Shown here one piece after another: positions 1 to 10,347 of a stretch of 64,000 nt of DNA. How positions within the stretch are numbered: position 1 is the stretch's first letter; the number at the start of each line of letters is the position of its first letter. The notes under the pieces were generated by a model. The model was not told where the DNA came from and searched no databases. It saw only the letters and a list, made by a program, of their open reading frames with translations. The stretch is taken from the NCBI RefSeq assembly GCF_012516495.1, contig NZ_CP051214.1, positions 682,001 through 746,000 on the forward strand, read 5' to 3'. This DNA is from Mycoplasma sp. 1654_15 (lineage in GTDB: Bacteria > Bacillota_I > Bacilli_A > Mycoplasmatales > Metamycoplasmataceae). A program made the position numbers and the translations under genes.

Positions 1-1
1 T

Positions 2-451
2 ATTAGTTCTTTTTTAGTATCTTTAGTGATTTTATATTTTTCTAAAATAAAACAAAAATTCTTTAGAAAAGAAGAAAAAAACAAAAATATCGACTTAGAA
101 CAAGCTCAACAATTATCTAGATCTTTAAAACTTTCTGATAATAGTAAAAAAGAAAATAAAGCTCATGATTTTTCTAAAATTTGATTTATTTGTGATGCAG
201 GAATGGGTTCTTCTGTAATGGGAAGCGGAATACTAAAAAAACTATTAAAAGAAGAAAACTTAAACAATATTGAAGTACTACACAAATCAATTTCTAATAT
301 TGATAAAACAGAAAAATGCATCATCACAATCTCATCTTTAGCAGATAGAATCAAAACACAAAATCCCGATGCCCATTATTTTATAATAAATCAATTTTTA
401 GATTTACAAGGATACAAAAATATAATCAATGAAATCAAAAATAAAAAATAA
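2..451 (+). CDS. mtlA: PTS mannitol transporter, C-terminal part with EIIB domain (5' truncated)
   Basis: Only the C-terminal end is inside the window. The first codons (ISSFLVSLVILYFSK) look like the last membrane helix of the EIIC domain. A charged linker of about 45 residues follows, then an EIIB domain opening with WFICDAGMGSSVMGSG, where the Cys is the residue phosphorylated by EIIA in mannitol-type PTS proteins. The Trp of that motif is a TGA codon, which fixes the genetic code. In the family this domain passes phosphate from EIIA to mannitol during uptake, giving mannitol-1-phosphate in the cytoplasm. It overlaps mtlD by 23 nt and heads a tight mtlA-mtlD-mtlF unit, so EIIA is a separate protein here. 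The start lies outside the window. Confidence 0.93.
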
Positions 452-1538
452 AGTTTTAATTTTCGGAGCTGGAAATATAGGTCGTGGATTAGTAGCTTAT
501 ATTTTTAACAAAAATGATTTTGAAATTATTTTTGTTGATAAAAATCAAGATTTAATAGATGAAATTAATCAAAAAAAACAATACAAAATAATTGATATAA
601 ACAGCAAAGATGAAGTAATTATCAAAAACATTCAAGCAATTCATTTAGAAGATGCAAAGTTAAAAACGTATTTAAAACAATCAAAATATATTACAACTTC
701 ATTAGGATCAAATAATTTAAAATATTTAGTTCCTTATTTGCAAGAGCATTTTCAAACTTTTTCGAAATTACAATTTATTTTATGCTTTGAAAATGGTTAT
801 AAAATATCTTCTGAATTTGCTAAATTATTTTTTGATATTCAACCTAATATTAGATTTATTGACTTAGTTGTTGATAGAATAATTCCTAGTAAAAAATCCA
901 AAAATATCGATGTATTTGTAGATAATTTTTTTGAAGTTATAGCTGATAAAAATGAACAAAAAAGAAGCAAAAAACTTAAATTAATTAGTTATGTCAAAGA
1001 CATTGATGCTTATACTTTTAGAAAATTACTTCTTGTAAATTCACTTCATTCTTATTTAGGTTATCTTGGTTATTTAAAGAAATTAAAATTTGTTAGTGAA
1101 AGTGCAAATGATGTAAAAATTATAAAAAATATCAAAAATTTAGCTTCTATTAATATAAAAATACTAACATCGAATTTTAAAGAATTTAAAGAAATTCAAC
1201 TTCAGAAATACTTTCTCAATACTCTAAAACGCTTCAAAAATAAACAACTTTTTGATTTAAACACAAGAGTTGCTAGAAATCCAATTACTAAAATTTCTGA
1301 AAACGAAAGATTTAACTTAATTTATCAAAATGTTTTGAAATTTCACCTAAATAAACAACCTATTTTAGATGTATTTAAATCAATTCTACAATTTGATTTT
1401 GTAGATGATAAACAAGCTCAGGAAATTCAAAATGCTATAAAAATGAAGCAAATTAAACATTTTTTGCAAGAAAATACTAAACTAAATTTAGAAGATATCA
1501 AGACTTTATTAAAGGTAGACAATGAACAAAATACTTAA
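429..1538 (+). CDS. mtlD: Mannitol-1-phosphate 5-dehydrogenase
   Basis: A 369-residue protein with an N-terminal Rossmann fold: VLIFGAGNIGRG near residues 9-20 is the dinucleotide-binding loop of MtlD. In this family the enzyme oxidises mannitol-1-phosphate to fructose-6-phosphate with NAD, which feeds glycolysis in the cytoplasm. Later segments (LVVDRIIPS around 142-150 and the LLLVNSLHSYLGYLGYL helix) fit the polyol-type long-chain dehydrogenase fold. The ATG lies inside the end of mtlA and the stop lies inside mtlF, so translation is probably coupled. Length is close to the usual ~380 residues. Identification rests on the motif and on the genes either side. Confidence 0.93.
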   Translation: MKSKIKNKVLIFGAGNIGRGLVAYIFNKNDFEIIFVDKNQDLIDEINQKKQYKIIDINSKDEVIIKNIQAIHLEDAKLKTYLKQSKYITTSLGSNNLKYLVPYLQEHFQTFSKLQFILCFENGYKISSEFAKLFFDIQPNIRFIDLVVDRIIPSKKSKNIDVFVDNFFEVIADKNEQKRSKKLKLISYVKDIDAYTFRKLLLVNSLHSYLGYLGYLKKLKFVSESANDVKIIKNIKNLASINIKILTSNFKEFKEIQLQKYFLNTLKRFKNKQLFDLNTRVARNPITKISENERFNLIYQNVLKFHLNKQPILDVFKSILQFDFVDDKQAQEIQNAIKMKQIKHFLQENTKLNLEDIKTLLKVDNEQNT

Positions 1539-1962
1539 AAAAGAAAATATATTTTTAAATCAAGAATTTTATAGCAAAAATGAAGTATTTAACTTTGTTT
1601 TTAAAGTATTTTTTAGTAATAATTCTGTAACAAAAGAATATCTTGATTCTATGATAAAACGGGATCAACTATCTTCAGTAGCTTTAGGTAATTACTTACT
1701 ATTACCACATGGAGATAGTGATTCTGAAAAGCACATACTTAAAAACGATGTTTGCATTGTACATTTAAAAAAAGAATTAAAATGGGATAATCAAATAGTT
1801 AAAATAATCTTTGCTCTTGCTTTAAAAGGTGATAATCAGATGGAATTTATTCAACTGGCAGGAATCAGTTTTTCTGATGAAAATAAAGTAAAAGAATTGG
1901 TTTATAAGCCTAATATAAACAAAGAAGAAATTATCAATTTTTTAAAAAATGTACAAAAGTAG
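1522..1962 (+). CDS. mtlF: PTS mannitol-specific EIIA protein
   Basis: A 146-residue stand-alone EIIA of the mannitol/fructose type. The motif LLLPHGDSDSEK carries the phosphorylatable His (about residue 63), and the IIFALALKG strand is typical of the fold. In the cytoplasm it takes phosphate from HPr and hands it to the EIIB Cys of MtlA. The start overlaps the end of mtlD by 17 nt and is preceded by AAAGG, which supports this ATG. The gene ends the operon. The 279 bp downstream are AT-rich, and I see no convincing terminator there. Confidence 0.92.
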   Translation: MNKILKKENIFLNQEFYSKNEVFNFVFKVFFSNNSVTKEYLDSMIKRDQLSSVALGNYLLLPHGDSDSEKHILKNDVCIVHLKKELKWDNQIVKIIFALALKGDNQMEFIQLAGISFSDENKVKELVYKPNINKEEIINFLKNVQK

Positions 1963-2241
1963 TGTTTTTAATTTAATTTTATATAAAAAAATAAGCATAT
2001 TTAATTTAGGAGTATAATTTTGTTGTAGAGGTAAATTGTGTTAAGCAAAATTAGAAAATTCTACAATTCAAGAATCACTTTTCTTTTTAAAATAAATAAA
2101 TTTAATAAGTTGATAATAGAACTTAAATATTTATTTTTACAATTTATCTTTAGGTTTTTTAAAAAATATACTAATAATATCGGCAGAGTCTCGCTAACTG
2201 TTTTTAACTAATTAAATTAAAAAACAATTTTAGGAGACACT

Positions 2242-3573
2242 ATGAAAAAATTATTATTCCAAATAGGTGATGTATCTCAACTTGCCTATGCTTTTCAACC
2301 AGTAGTTCAACATCAAATGGTTTTAAGTAATACTCCCGATACCACAGATCCTATGCAGGTACCACAAATTCCTATTGAGCCAATCGATATAGTTCCTATA
2401 AGAGATTATGACAATACTTATGAATCAGCCTTATATTTTACTAGACCAGAAGTTGCGGATTTTGTTGAAAATACTCTTGAAAATTTACCAATAGGAGTTG
2501 AAAGAGAACAGTTTTTAGAAAAATGGAAAGAAAAAACTAATGATTTTACAACTGGTAAATTAACTGAACAAGACATTATTGATTCTATTGGTCGTGAAAA
2601 TTTTAAAACAAAAGACTTAAATTTAATTAACTCTAATATTGATAATAAATCTAAAACTTTGACTAAAAAAGAAATTAAAGATTCAAGAAGCATTAATAAA
2701 AATAAGTCAAATACAAGTTATATAAAAAGTTCTAACAGAGATTTAGTAAATTCTAAGAAGAAACAACAAGATTTAATTACAAGTAATGAATGAGAAAAAG
2801 CAAAAAAATCATTTTTTTATAAAAAAGAAAAATTAAAAAATTATATTGAATATTTACATTCTATTGATACCAAAAATCAAGTATTTAATGACATTAGCAT
2901 TGCTTTAACTGCTGTTGCTTGAGGCTTAGCTGCCGCTTATACTGCTGCTGCATTTTGAACATTTGGTGCTACAATTCCTTTAGCAATTAGCGCTACTGTT
3001 CAAGCTTCATTATCTACATGATTTTTAAAATCAAGTATTGATGAACAAAATGAAATCAAAAAGAATTTAATAGATATAGAAAAGTTTTACAATTCTTATG
3101 AAGTTCAATTTATGAGTGATTTTTTTAATAAAAAATATAGTGAAATAAATGAAATATTTAAAGATAATACAGATGATTTAAAAAAATGAAAAAATTTCCT
3201 TTCTGAAAAACTAATTACATACACATTTGATCAAATTATAGAAGAATTTAATACCAAATGAATTCACAAAACTATTAATTGAATGGAAAAAAATAGTTTT
3301 AAAACTCCACTAAATTCATGAAAAGAATTATTAAAATATCCAGAAGAAAGATGTCTTGGTCCAAAAGTGACAGGTCTCGTAAAATTTTATAGAGCAATGA
3401 AAAATATAGATAAAACTATAGCAGATTTTGTTGCTAGTTCTACAGAGAAAAGAATTATTATTGTTTCAACTGCAATAGCAAACCCTATAGGTGAGTTTTT
3501 AAATTTTTTAGATAGTATGCTCTCATATTTAAATTTGGTTACAACATTTGTAATAGATTACATACACAAGTAG
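2242..3573 (+). CDS. Family A protein, copy 1: unrecognised, with internal hydrophobic segments
   Basis: I do not recognise this 443-residue protein. It is read through eight in-frame TGA codons. The N-terminus has no signal peptide but carries a motif, GDVSQLAYAFQPVVQHQ, shared with the gene at 4905. A hydrophilic Ser/Lys/Asp-rich linker of variable length follows. Near residues 220-255 comes an Ala/Gly-rich hydrophobic pair of segments (AVAWGLAAAYTAAAF, then PLAISATVQASLSTWF). After a helical stretch the C-terminus has another hydrophobic segment (IIIVSTAIANPIGEFL). AGGAGA 7 nt before the ATG supports the start. It sits 15 nt upstream of a membrane-protein gene, an arrangement repeated at 4905-7560. 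The layout suggests a membrane-inserting protein, possibly pore-like, but that is inference. Confidence 0.8.
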
Positions 3574-3588
3574 TTAAAAGGGTTTATC

Positions 3589-4725
3589 GTGAACACTAAA
3601 TTGTCTGAAGAACTAATATACAATAATTTTCTTGTAAAAATTTATAGAAAAACAAGTGTTTTATCTTCATTTTTCTTCATTATTGTATTTCTTTTGTCTG
3701 TTTTTGCATCTTTAAATGTAATTGCACTAAAATACAAATTTATTCAAATTAAATCAACAAAAGTCAGTGATTTTTTTAATAACATAAATAATTCAATTTA
3801 CTGATTAATATTTTGAATCTTTATAATTTTAACTATTATTTTTTTCTTTTATATTTTTATGCAAGTCAAAAAAAGAAAAAAAATAATAAGTATTTTACCT
3901 CAGGCTATTTACTTACAAATCCATAATTTTGATTCTAAAGATATTTTTCTAAAAGAAGTAAATTTATGAGATCAATATCAAAAATTCAAAAATCGAAAAA
4001 TAAATGAATATAAAATCAATTATGGTGTTGGAATTTTAAGTAGTTGATTTACAACTATATGTGTGTGAATTTTAATTTGAAAAATATTTGCTTTTGGTCG
4101 TAGATTTAAAGGTGCATATTATAATTATCATTATATTCCTCATTACTTTCCTCTAAGAAAAAATAAAATAAAACACTATTTAATTAAATTTAATTTTACT
4201 GATTTTCCTGAATTAGAAAGACAGAAAGAATTTTTTCCTGAAACATTTGAAAATTACAAACAAGAATTTATGGAAAAACTTGAAAAATATTCAAATTTTG
4301 AAGAATATTTTTTAGAAAATACAGCAAAATTTTTTAAGTCTAAACCTTGAAGCAAAATAATAGTGACTTTTTGTCTTTTTATTAGTACTTTTTCTCTAAT
4401 ACAATTTGCTATAACCATGTTTATCGATCTATACATTAATGTAGGTGTGGTTATACAAAGTGAACTAGCTTATGAAATTTCGTTTTTTGTTATATTAACA
4501 ATATTTTCTTTATTATGAGTTTTAAGTGATCAAATTATATTTGAATATCATTTAAAAGAATTTATTATCTTTAATTTTCAAGTAAAAGAAAGATATAATC
4601 CATATTTGAAGCAAGAATATAAAAAACTAGTAGATAATTTTGATAGTTTAGACAAAATTGATAAGATAAGATTATTTGATATTATAAACACTCAAATTAT
4701 TCAAAAAGTTTATTACAGTGATTAG
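3589..4725 (+). CDS. Family B protein, copy 1: unrecognised membrane protein
   Basis: A 378-residue protein with two predicted membrane helices near the N-terminus (about residues 25-50 and 70-95), a soluble central part of about 170 residues, and two more helices near 260-325, ending in a charged tail. The start is GTG, 15 nt after the stop of the preceding family A gene, with AAAAGGG upstream. The segment after the second helix (QAIYLQIHNFDSKDIFLKE) aligns with the genes at 6352 and more weakly at 7633, so this is one paralogous family. No enzyme motif is visible. The repeated pairing with family A suggests the two products act together, as a complex, secretion partner or immunity pair. None of these is proven. 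Confidence 0.8.
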
Positions 4726-4783
4726 TTAATTAGTATCTAAATTATTGTTTAACTTTTATTAAAAATCTACTTTATTAAATATC

Positions 4784-4816
4784 AAAAAACAGCCACATTT
4801 TTTTGGCTGTTTTTTT
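4784..4816 (+). terminator. Rho-independent terminator after the first A-B pair
   Basis: AAAAAACAGCCA and TGGCTGTTTTTT form a perfect hairpin around an 8-nt loop, followed by T residues. It lies 59 bp after the stop of the family B gene and separates the first pair from the second. Confidence 0.9.
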
Positions 4817-4851
4817 AATAACAATTTAAAAAATGTCATAAAATTTGAATA

Positions 4852-4857
4852 TATAAT
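4852..4857 (+). promoter_or_regulatory. Candidate -10 box for the second A-B pair
   Basis: A perfect TATAAT lies 47 bp before the ATG at 4905, directly after the terminator of the first pair. No clear -35 is visible. AAAGGA precedes the ATG. Confidence 0.55.
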
Positions 4858-4904
4858 ACACATGATAACATAAAATATTTTAAAAACAAAATCGAAAGGA
4901 ATTA

Positions 4905-6341
4905 ATGAAAAAAGCCATTTTTAAACTTGGAGATATTTCTCAATTAACTTATGCTCTACAACCTGGAATTCAACACCAGATTAATGTTGATAATACTTAT
5001 TATCAAGAAAATTTAAATACTTCATTTCAACTAAAAGATGAAGCAAAAACATCTATATTAAACAACATTGAAAATCATTTTAAGAATATTTCATCAGAAG
5101 AATCACTTCAAATCAATCAATTGATCGATAATACACTTAATACATTACCATTTAATGAAAATATAGAAGAATTTACAAATTTATGAAATCAAAAAACCAA
5201 TGAATTTATTAATAAAAATATAACAGAGCAAGAAATTTTTGAAAAAATAGATAAAAACTATTTTTCTCAAGAACAATTAGAAATTATTAACTCTGTATTA
5301 TATGCAGATGTTGAAGATATTACTTTAGAAAGTGATGAAGATTTTAATTTACACTTACCAGAAGAAAATTTATTAGAAGAAAGCTTTGATTTTCAAGACA
5401 ATATTAATCTAGTTTTTCCTGCACAAGATACAGGATTAGAATTTAAATCAATAAATTATTTACCAGATTTTCAAAAAAGTTCTTTTACTTCTAATTATTC
5501 TTACTATTCCAATTATCAAAGCGCATATTATGAAGGAGATTTTTCATTAACACCTAGTCAATGAAAACAAATACAAAAAAATCACATTAATCAAAAAGAT
5601 AAATTGAAAAAATATATAGATTATTTTGCTGGGATGTTAATAAAAAACACTTTATTTACTACATTAAGCGGAGCTTCTACTGCAATTGCATGAGGCTTAG
5701 CTGCAGCCTACACAATTTCAGCTTTTTGAAGTTTTGGAGCTACTGCACCTATGGCGGCTATGGCAGTTACTCAAGCTACAATTTCAACTATATTTTTTGG
5801 ATTATCTATTAAAGAGATGAAAGAAATGAAAGAACAATATGATTCTCTAGTCACACTATATAAATCAGATCATATAAGTGTAATGGACAAAATTTTTAGT
5901 TTAGATTACCGTAATGCAGTGAATTTTTATAATCAAACAAAAAATAATGTTGATTGAGGAAATTTTTACACCATTATTACTTCACAAATATTGCCTTTTA
6001 ATGAATACATAAAATCATTTTTTAATACTTTTAAGAATTCTTTTCAGATTTATTACAAATTAAATTTAAGTAGCTCAATTAACTATATTTTAAAATCTAC
6101 AAATGTTATAAAATTAATCTCTAATTTTAAAGGTTTTTTTAATAGCATTAATTCTTCAACAAAGTCATTAACAAGAAAATTACAATCATTTGCTCAAAAG
6201 ATAATTTCAAGAAAGTTAGCATTAGCGGCTACTTCAATTGTAAATCCTATAAGTGAATTATTAAATTTAGTAGACACTATAATTTCCATTTCAGATGTAC
6301 TCATGACTAGAGTTTTAGATATAGTTTTAAGCGTAGACTAA
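4905..6341 (+). CDS. Family A protein, copy 2: unrecognised, with internal hydrophobic segments
   Basis: A 478-residue paralogue of the protein at 2242. The N-terminus repeats the motif (GDISQLTYALQPGIQHQ). The Ala/Gly-rich hydrophobic block is very similar (AIAWGLAAAYTISAF at about residues 262-276), and the C-terminal hydrophobic element keeps the pattern (SIVNPISELLNLVDTI against AIANPIGEFLNFLDSM). The acidic, Asn/Tyr-rich linker between the conserved ends is longer and unrelated in sequence to that of copy 1. This pattern of conserved ends around a divergent middle suits a secreted or surface-exposed effector under diversifying pressure, but function is unknown. There is no signal peptide. 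The family B gene starts 10 nt downstream. Confidence 0.8.
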
Positions 6342-6351
6342 GATTAAAATT

Positions 6352-7560
6352 ATGACAAAAGAAAAATTTAAATTTTATAATTTCTTAAATTTCAAAATTA
6401 AAAAATTATCATTGTTTACTTCATTTTTCTTCATTCTGAGAATCATTTTTTCTATTTTGTTAGCTGTTAATGTTGTAATTCTTGAGTTTATAAGTATTAA
6501 TATTTGATCTAAAGCTAAAGTTGATAAATTATTTGAAAATATACCTTTTTTTGTTTATTGAATTTTCTTTTCTTTTTTATTAGTTTCTTTTATAAGTTTA
6601 ATAATTTATAAAAGAATTAAGAACAAAAAACAAGAACTTTTACTAAAGTGTTATCAAGGTTTTTATTATTTATTTGAAAATTTTAGATATAAAGATATTT
6701 TTTTAAAAGAAAATAACTTATTAGAAGAATTTGAAAATTTTATAGAGCAAGATTATAAAACAAAAACAATTACTTTTGGTTTTATTAAAATTTTTCAGAA
6801 ACTAACTTTAATTTTCTTTTGAAACAGTATTTTTGGAAAACTTATGTTTAGTTTTAAAACTCCTTCTGTTCCTTCTTTATATTATATGTTTTCTTCCAAA
6901 AATGAATATTCTTCTGCTTATACGCCTGGTTATGATAGAAAAAGAAAAAACGAATATCAAGATTTTTTATTAAATTTTGATTTACAAGATGAAAGAAAAA
7001 TTTGTCCTAATGAATCATTTCAAGAATTTATGATTAAAGCGGGTTTACAAAAAGAATGTATAGAAGAATTTAACAAACATCAAAATTTTCAAGATCTTAT
7101 TAATACTGAGTTTTTTAAATTATTAGATAATCAAAATTTTGTAAATAAGTGAGCAAGTAGAATTTTTACTTTACAATTTAGTGCTATTTTAATACTCATT
7201 TTTAACATAATTATATTATTTCAATTATCTGAAATACAATTTCACAGTGGCATTTTTTTAGGTTTGTCTTTTGCTATTTGAATATTTACAAGTGGACTTT
7301 GAAGTTTAATTGAGTGAAGTATTTATGTGAAAAACTTAGCTTTTTTTGTAATGACAAATTTTAATAATTTAGATTTAATTAGTGATAAAGTAAGTGAACA
7401 AAACAAAAAAATATTAGAGCATTTTGATAACTTAAGCGAAAAAGAAAAAATAAAAGTGTACAAAATTTATCAACTTACTTCTTTACAACGTTTATTAAAA
7501 AATCCGTACGTGTCTTTATTGACTTTTTCAACCTTATTTAAATATAAAGTTAAAGATTAA
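6352..7560 (+). CDS. Family B protein, copy 2: unrecognised membrane protein
   Basis: A 402-residue membrane protein, 10 nt after the second family A gene. It has two N-terminal helices (about residues 22-50 and 65-90), a conserved YKDIFLKENNLLEEF segment matching copy 1, a soluble middle, two helices around 270-320 and a charged C-terminal tail. Same layout as the protein at 3589, so the A-B pair was duplicated as a unit. No recognisable catalytic motif. Confidence 0.8.
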
Positions 7561-7601
7561 ATTTCAAAATCTGTTTTACAATTAATATGTTTATTAGAAT
7601 T

Positions 7602-7607
7602 TATAAT
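7602..7607 (+). promoter_or_regulatory. Candidate -10 box for the solitary family B gene
   Basis: TATAAT lies 25 bp before the ATG at 7633, with AGAAAGGAAAG as ribosome binding site between them. This implies separate expression from the preceding pair. Confidence 0.55.
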
Positions 7608-7632
7608 AAATATCTTTATTAGAAAGGAAAGT

Positions 7633-8784
7633 ATGGAAAATAAAAATATTAGAACAATTTTTAGTGATTTTTTAAGATACAAACTACAAAATAAAACTTA
7701 TTCAGTTATATCTTTTTGAGTAGGTTTTTTACTAGCTCCGGCTATTTCTCTTTTAGTATTTTTTGGTTTATTATTTAACAACTTATTTTTCTTTGATAAA
7801 CCAGATAGTGAATATCGTCAAGAAGGTGACATATTCAGTTTTGATAAACCAACCAAACCTTCACAACAAATGATAGATATTCATAATAACATAAATACAA
7901 TTATTTTTATTTTATTAGGAATCTCTATATTTTTAGCTCTTGTTTTTTTAGCAAATTTTTTATTTTGATATTTAAAAGAATTTAGAAAATATCCTATATA
8001 TTTGAAGGGTTTTGCCTTTATTTTTAAAGAAGAAAATCAAATCAAAAATTTTTTAAATGAGAATAAATTAGAACAAGAATTTGAAGAATTTAAAGCACAA
8101 AATCTAGATTTAAATTCTATAATTTCGCAAAGTTTTCCTTTTAATATTAAAATGGTTTATAGCTATTTTAACACTGCGAGAATGTCAGATATTAATCTAA
8201 AATTTATTAATACACAAAAACCTTCATTAGTTAAAGCAACCAATTTAGAAATTGACGTAAATCCTGCATTTAGTCTTTCTGATATAAGTAAAGTTTCAAC
8301 AAATAATTTTGATCAATTTCTTCAATCTTCTTTATCAAATTTACTTTATAAAGCAGTATTATATAAACTAGCATCACAATTAGTTGCACTTTTTACTTTA
8401 ATGGCATTAACTTTTGAAATTGCATATTTGAGTGTTCTTGGATCAGATTCTCAAGCAATAGATTTTTCACTTAAAGAAGTTTTTTGAATATTTCCTTTAG
8501 TTCTTATGACTACTCCGATATCTTTACAAAGATATTTTTTAATTAATAGTTTAAAAGCATGATTTAGAATTTATTTAACTTCTATTTTTATGATAAAAGA
8601 AAGAATTACTCAAGAAATTAGTGAAGAAAATGAAGAAAAATTAAGTAGATTTACTTCAATGTCAGATGAAGAAAAAATTAAAATTCTTGAAGCTTTTATA
8701 GAATATAATTTTGAACAAAATAAATCTATATTTAGCGTGTTTAAAGGATTTTTCAATCCTGTTTCAGGTAAAAAATTAATGTAG
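7633..8784 (+). CDS. Family B-like membrane protein, copy 3 (no family A partner)
   Basis: A 383-residue protein with the same topology as the two family B proteins: two helices near the N-terminus (about 25-52 and 92-115) separated by a hydrophilic loop, a soluble middle of about 140 residues, two helices near 250-310 and a charged C-terminal tail. Sequence similarity to the other two is weaker. It has its own -10 box and a good ribosome binding site, and it ends at a terminator. No family A gene precedes it. Function unknown. Confidence 0.78.
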
Positions 8785-8803
8785 CTGTTATTAAAAAATC
8801 ATT

Positions 8804-8834
8804 AAAAAAATCAAGCAATATTGCTTGATTTTTT
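8804..8834. terminator. Bidirectional terminator between convergent operons
   Basis: AAAAAATCAAGCAA and TTGCTTGATTTTTT form a near-perfect inverted repeat with A/T runs on both sides. It can end both the plus-strand A/B locus and the minus-strand kinase operon. Confidence 0.88.
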
Positions 8835-8852
8835 GTTTGTTTTTGTTGATGT

Positions 8853-9746
8853 TTATTTTTTTGTTTTGTCAAGTATTAAATAATATAAACCAAATAAAGC
8901 TGAATCATCTCCAAATGCATCTTTTTTAAATTCTACACTTTTTCATTGATCTGGATTTGTTCAATGTTTTGCTTTTTTAATAGCTTTTTCGATTATTCAA
9001 TAATTATGCTCAGCAACAGAACCACCAAAGACCATTAAGTTAGGATTTAGTATTCCTATTGTAGTTGAGATAGTTCTTGCAATTGTGTCAATGCAATCAT
9101 CTACGATTTGTTTGTAATCTTCATGTTCTTCATATTTTGCTATGATATTTTTAGCATCAATGTGTTCTAGATTTTTATCTTGAGCTCTTAAAGACATTCC
9201 TGTGCCTGATGCAAATAATTCGGCTGCATAATTATTTAAATGATGTTTTTTATGAAAAGTTTTTGATGTAGGAATATGAGCAATTTCTTGAGCAAAACCG
9301 TTTGCTCCGTGAAAAATTTTATTGTTAATTACTAACCCTGCGCCAAAGCCAGTGGAGATAGTATAAAACTGGGTAACACCTTTTTTGTTGTTTTTAAAGT
9401 GAGTGTGGTTTGCCAAAGCCATCGCGTTTGCATCGTTTTCGAAAATAGCATATTCTAATTTGGAATTATTTAGCAAGTATTCTTTTATATTAATTCCGTT
9501 TCAACCAACTAAATTAGGTGAAGAAAGAATAATACCTTTTTTGTAATCTGCAGGCCCAGGAATACAAAGCGCAATTGCATTTATATTGTATTGTTTTACT
9601 AAATCAAGAATTTTATCCAATACTTTTTTGTAATTATTAACATCTGTTTTGAATCTAATTTTTTTTACAATTTTGTCATTTTCAAAAAGAGCAAAACGAG
9701 TATTAGTTCCTCCAATATCAATTGTTGCAAAATTAAATTTTTTCAT
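8853..9746 (-). CDS. ROK-family sugar kinase (glucokinase-like)
   Basis: A 297-residue cytoplasmic kinase. The N-terminal ATIDIGGTNTRFALF is the phosphate-binding loop of the ROK/ASKHA fold. ALCIPGPADY and the ENDANAMALANH segment, with its catalytic-type Asp, follow. TGFGAGLVINNKIFHGANG is the second nucleotide loop. Most ROK proteins then have a zinc site with a CxCGxxGC cluster. Here the matching stretch (EIAHIPTSKTFHKKHHLNN) has no Cys, so zinc is probably absent or bound differently. There is no N-terminal HTH, so it is a kinase rather than a NagC/XylR-type repressor. AGGAG precedes the ATG. It is the last gene of the sugar ABC operon and overlaps the hypothetical gene by 14 nt. The substrate, glucose or the imported sugar, is not determined. 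Confidence 0.88.
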
Positions 9747-10347
9747 CTTGAACTCCTGCTTTTATCTTAATTGTATGATAATTTTTATTATTATAAGTTG
9801 CTTTTCATTTTTTCATATATTTTTTATTATCTTTAATTTCAAATAAATCTACTAATTCGTTGTTATTTTGTACTACTCAATTTTCTACTGTTGAAATATA
9901 CTCAATTTTATGCTTATTAAAATTAGTAATTACTTGATCTGAATTAATTGTTTTAACTTCTTGATTTGCTAGTTTTAACTTAGTTTGTATAGATGCTTTT
10001 ATTGTCAAACTAGAGTTTATTCTTTTTTCAATAATTACTTCATTTGCCTTCATAGTTAAAACAATACTACCTTCAATTTTGTGTTTGTCATAGTATACAA
10101 CAAAAGGTAAAAAGTGTTGATTTTTCTTGTTAAAGTGCTTAAATTGAATATCTAAAATTCTAATATCTTGAAGTTGTATGTTTAATGAAGAATCGTTGAT
10201 GTATATAAGTTTAAATTCTAACTCTTGTATGAATAGATTATTCAAAAATTTAATTTGTAATTTTGGGGAAAAATAAAAGGAAAAATTTGACATTTTTCCT
10301 TCATTTTTAAAGATATTTTTAGTTATTTTTCTTATTAGAGAGAACAT
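9733..10347 (-). CDS. Hypothetical protein between sugar permease and ROK kinase
   Basis: A 204-residue protein I do not recognise. It starts inside the end of the permease gene (29-nt overlap) and runs 14 nt into the kinase gene, so it looks translationally coupled to both. The ATG at 10347 is chosen over a GTG at 10362 because the motif GGATGAG lies just before it. The sequence is rich in alternating hydrophobic and charged residues (predicted beta structure), lacks a signal peptide or membrane helix, and reads through two TGA codons near its C-terminal end. The operon position suggests an accessory role in using the imported sugar, but no domain is visible. Confidence 0.7.

Noticed and set aside
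2176-2206. GC-richer patch (GGCAGAGTCTCGC) before the first family A gene as a tRNA or RNA gene
   Set aside because: No cloverleaf or stable hairpin can be drawn and no T run follows.
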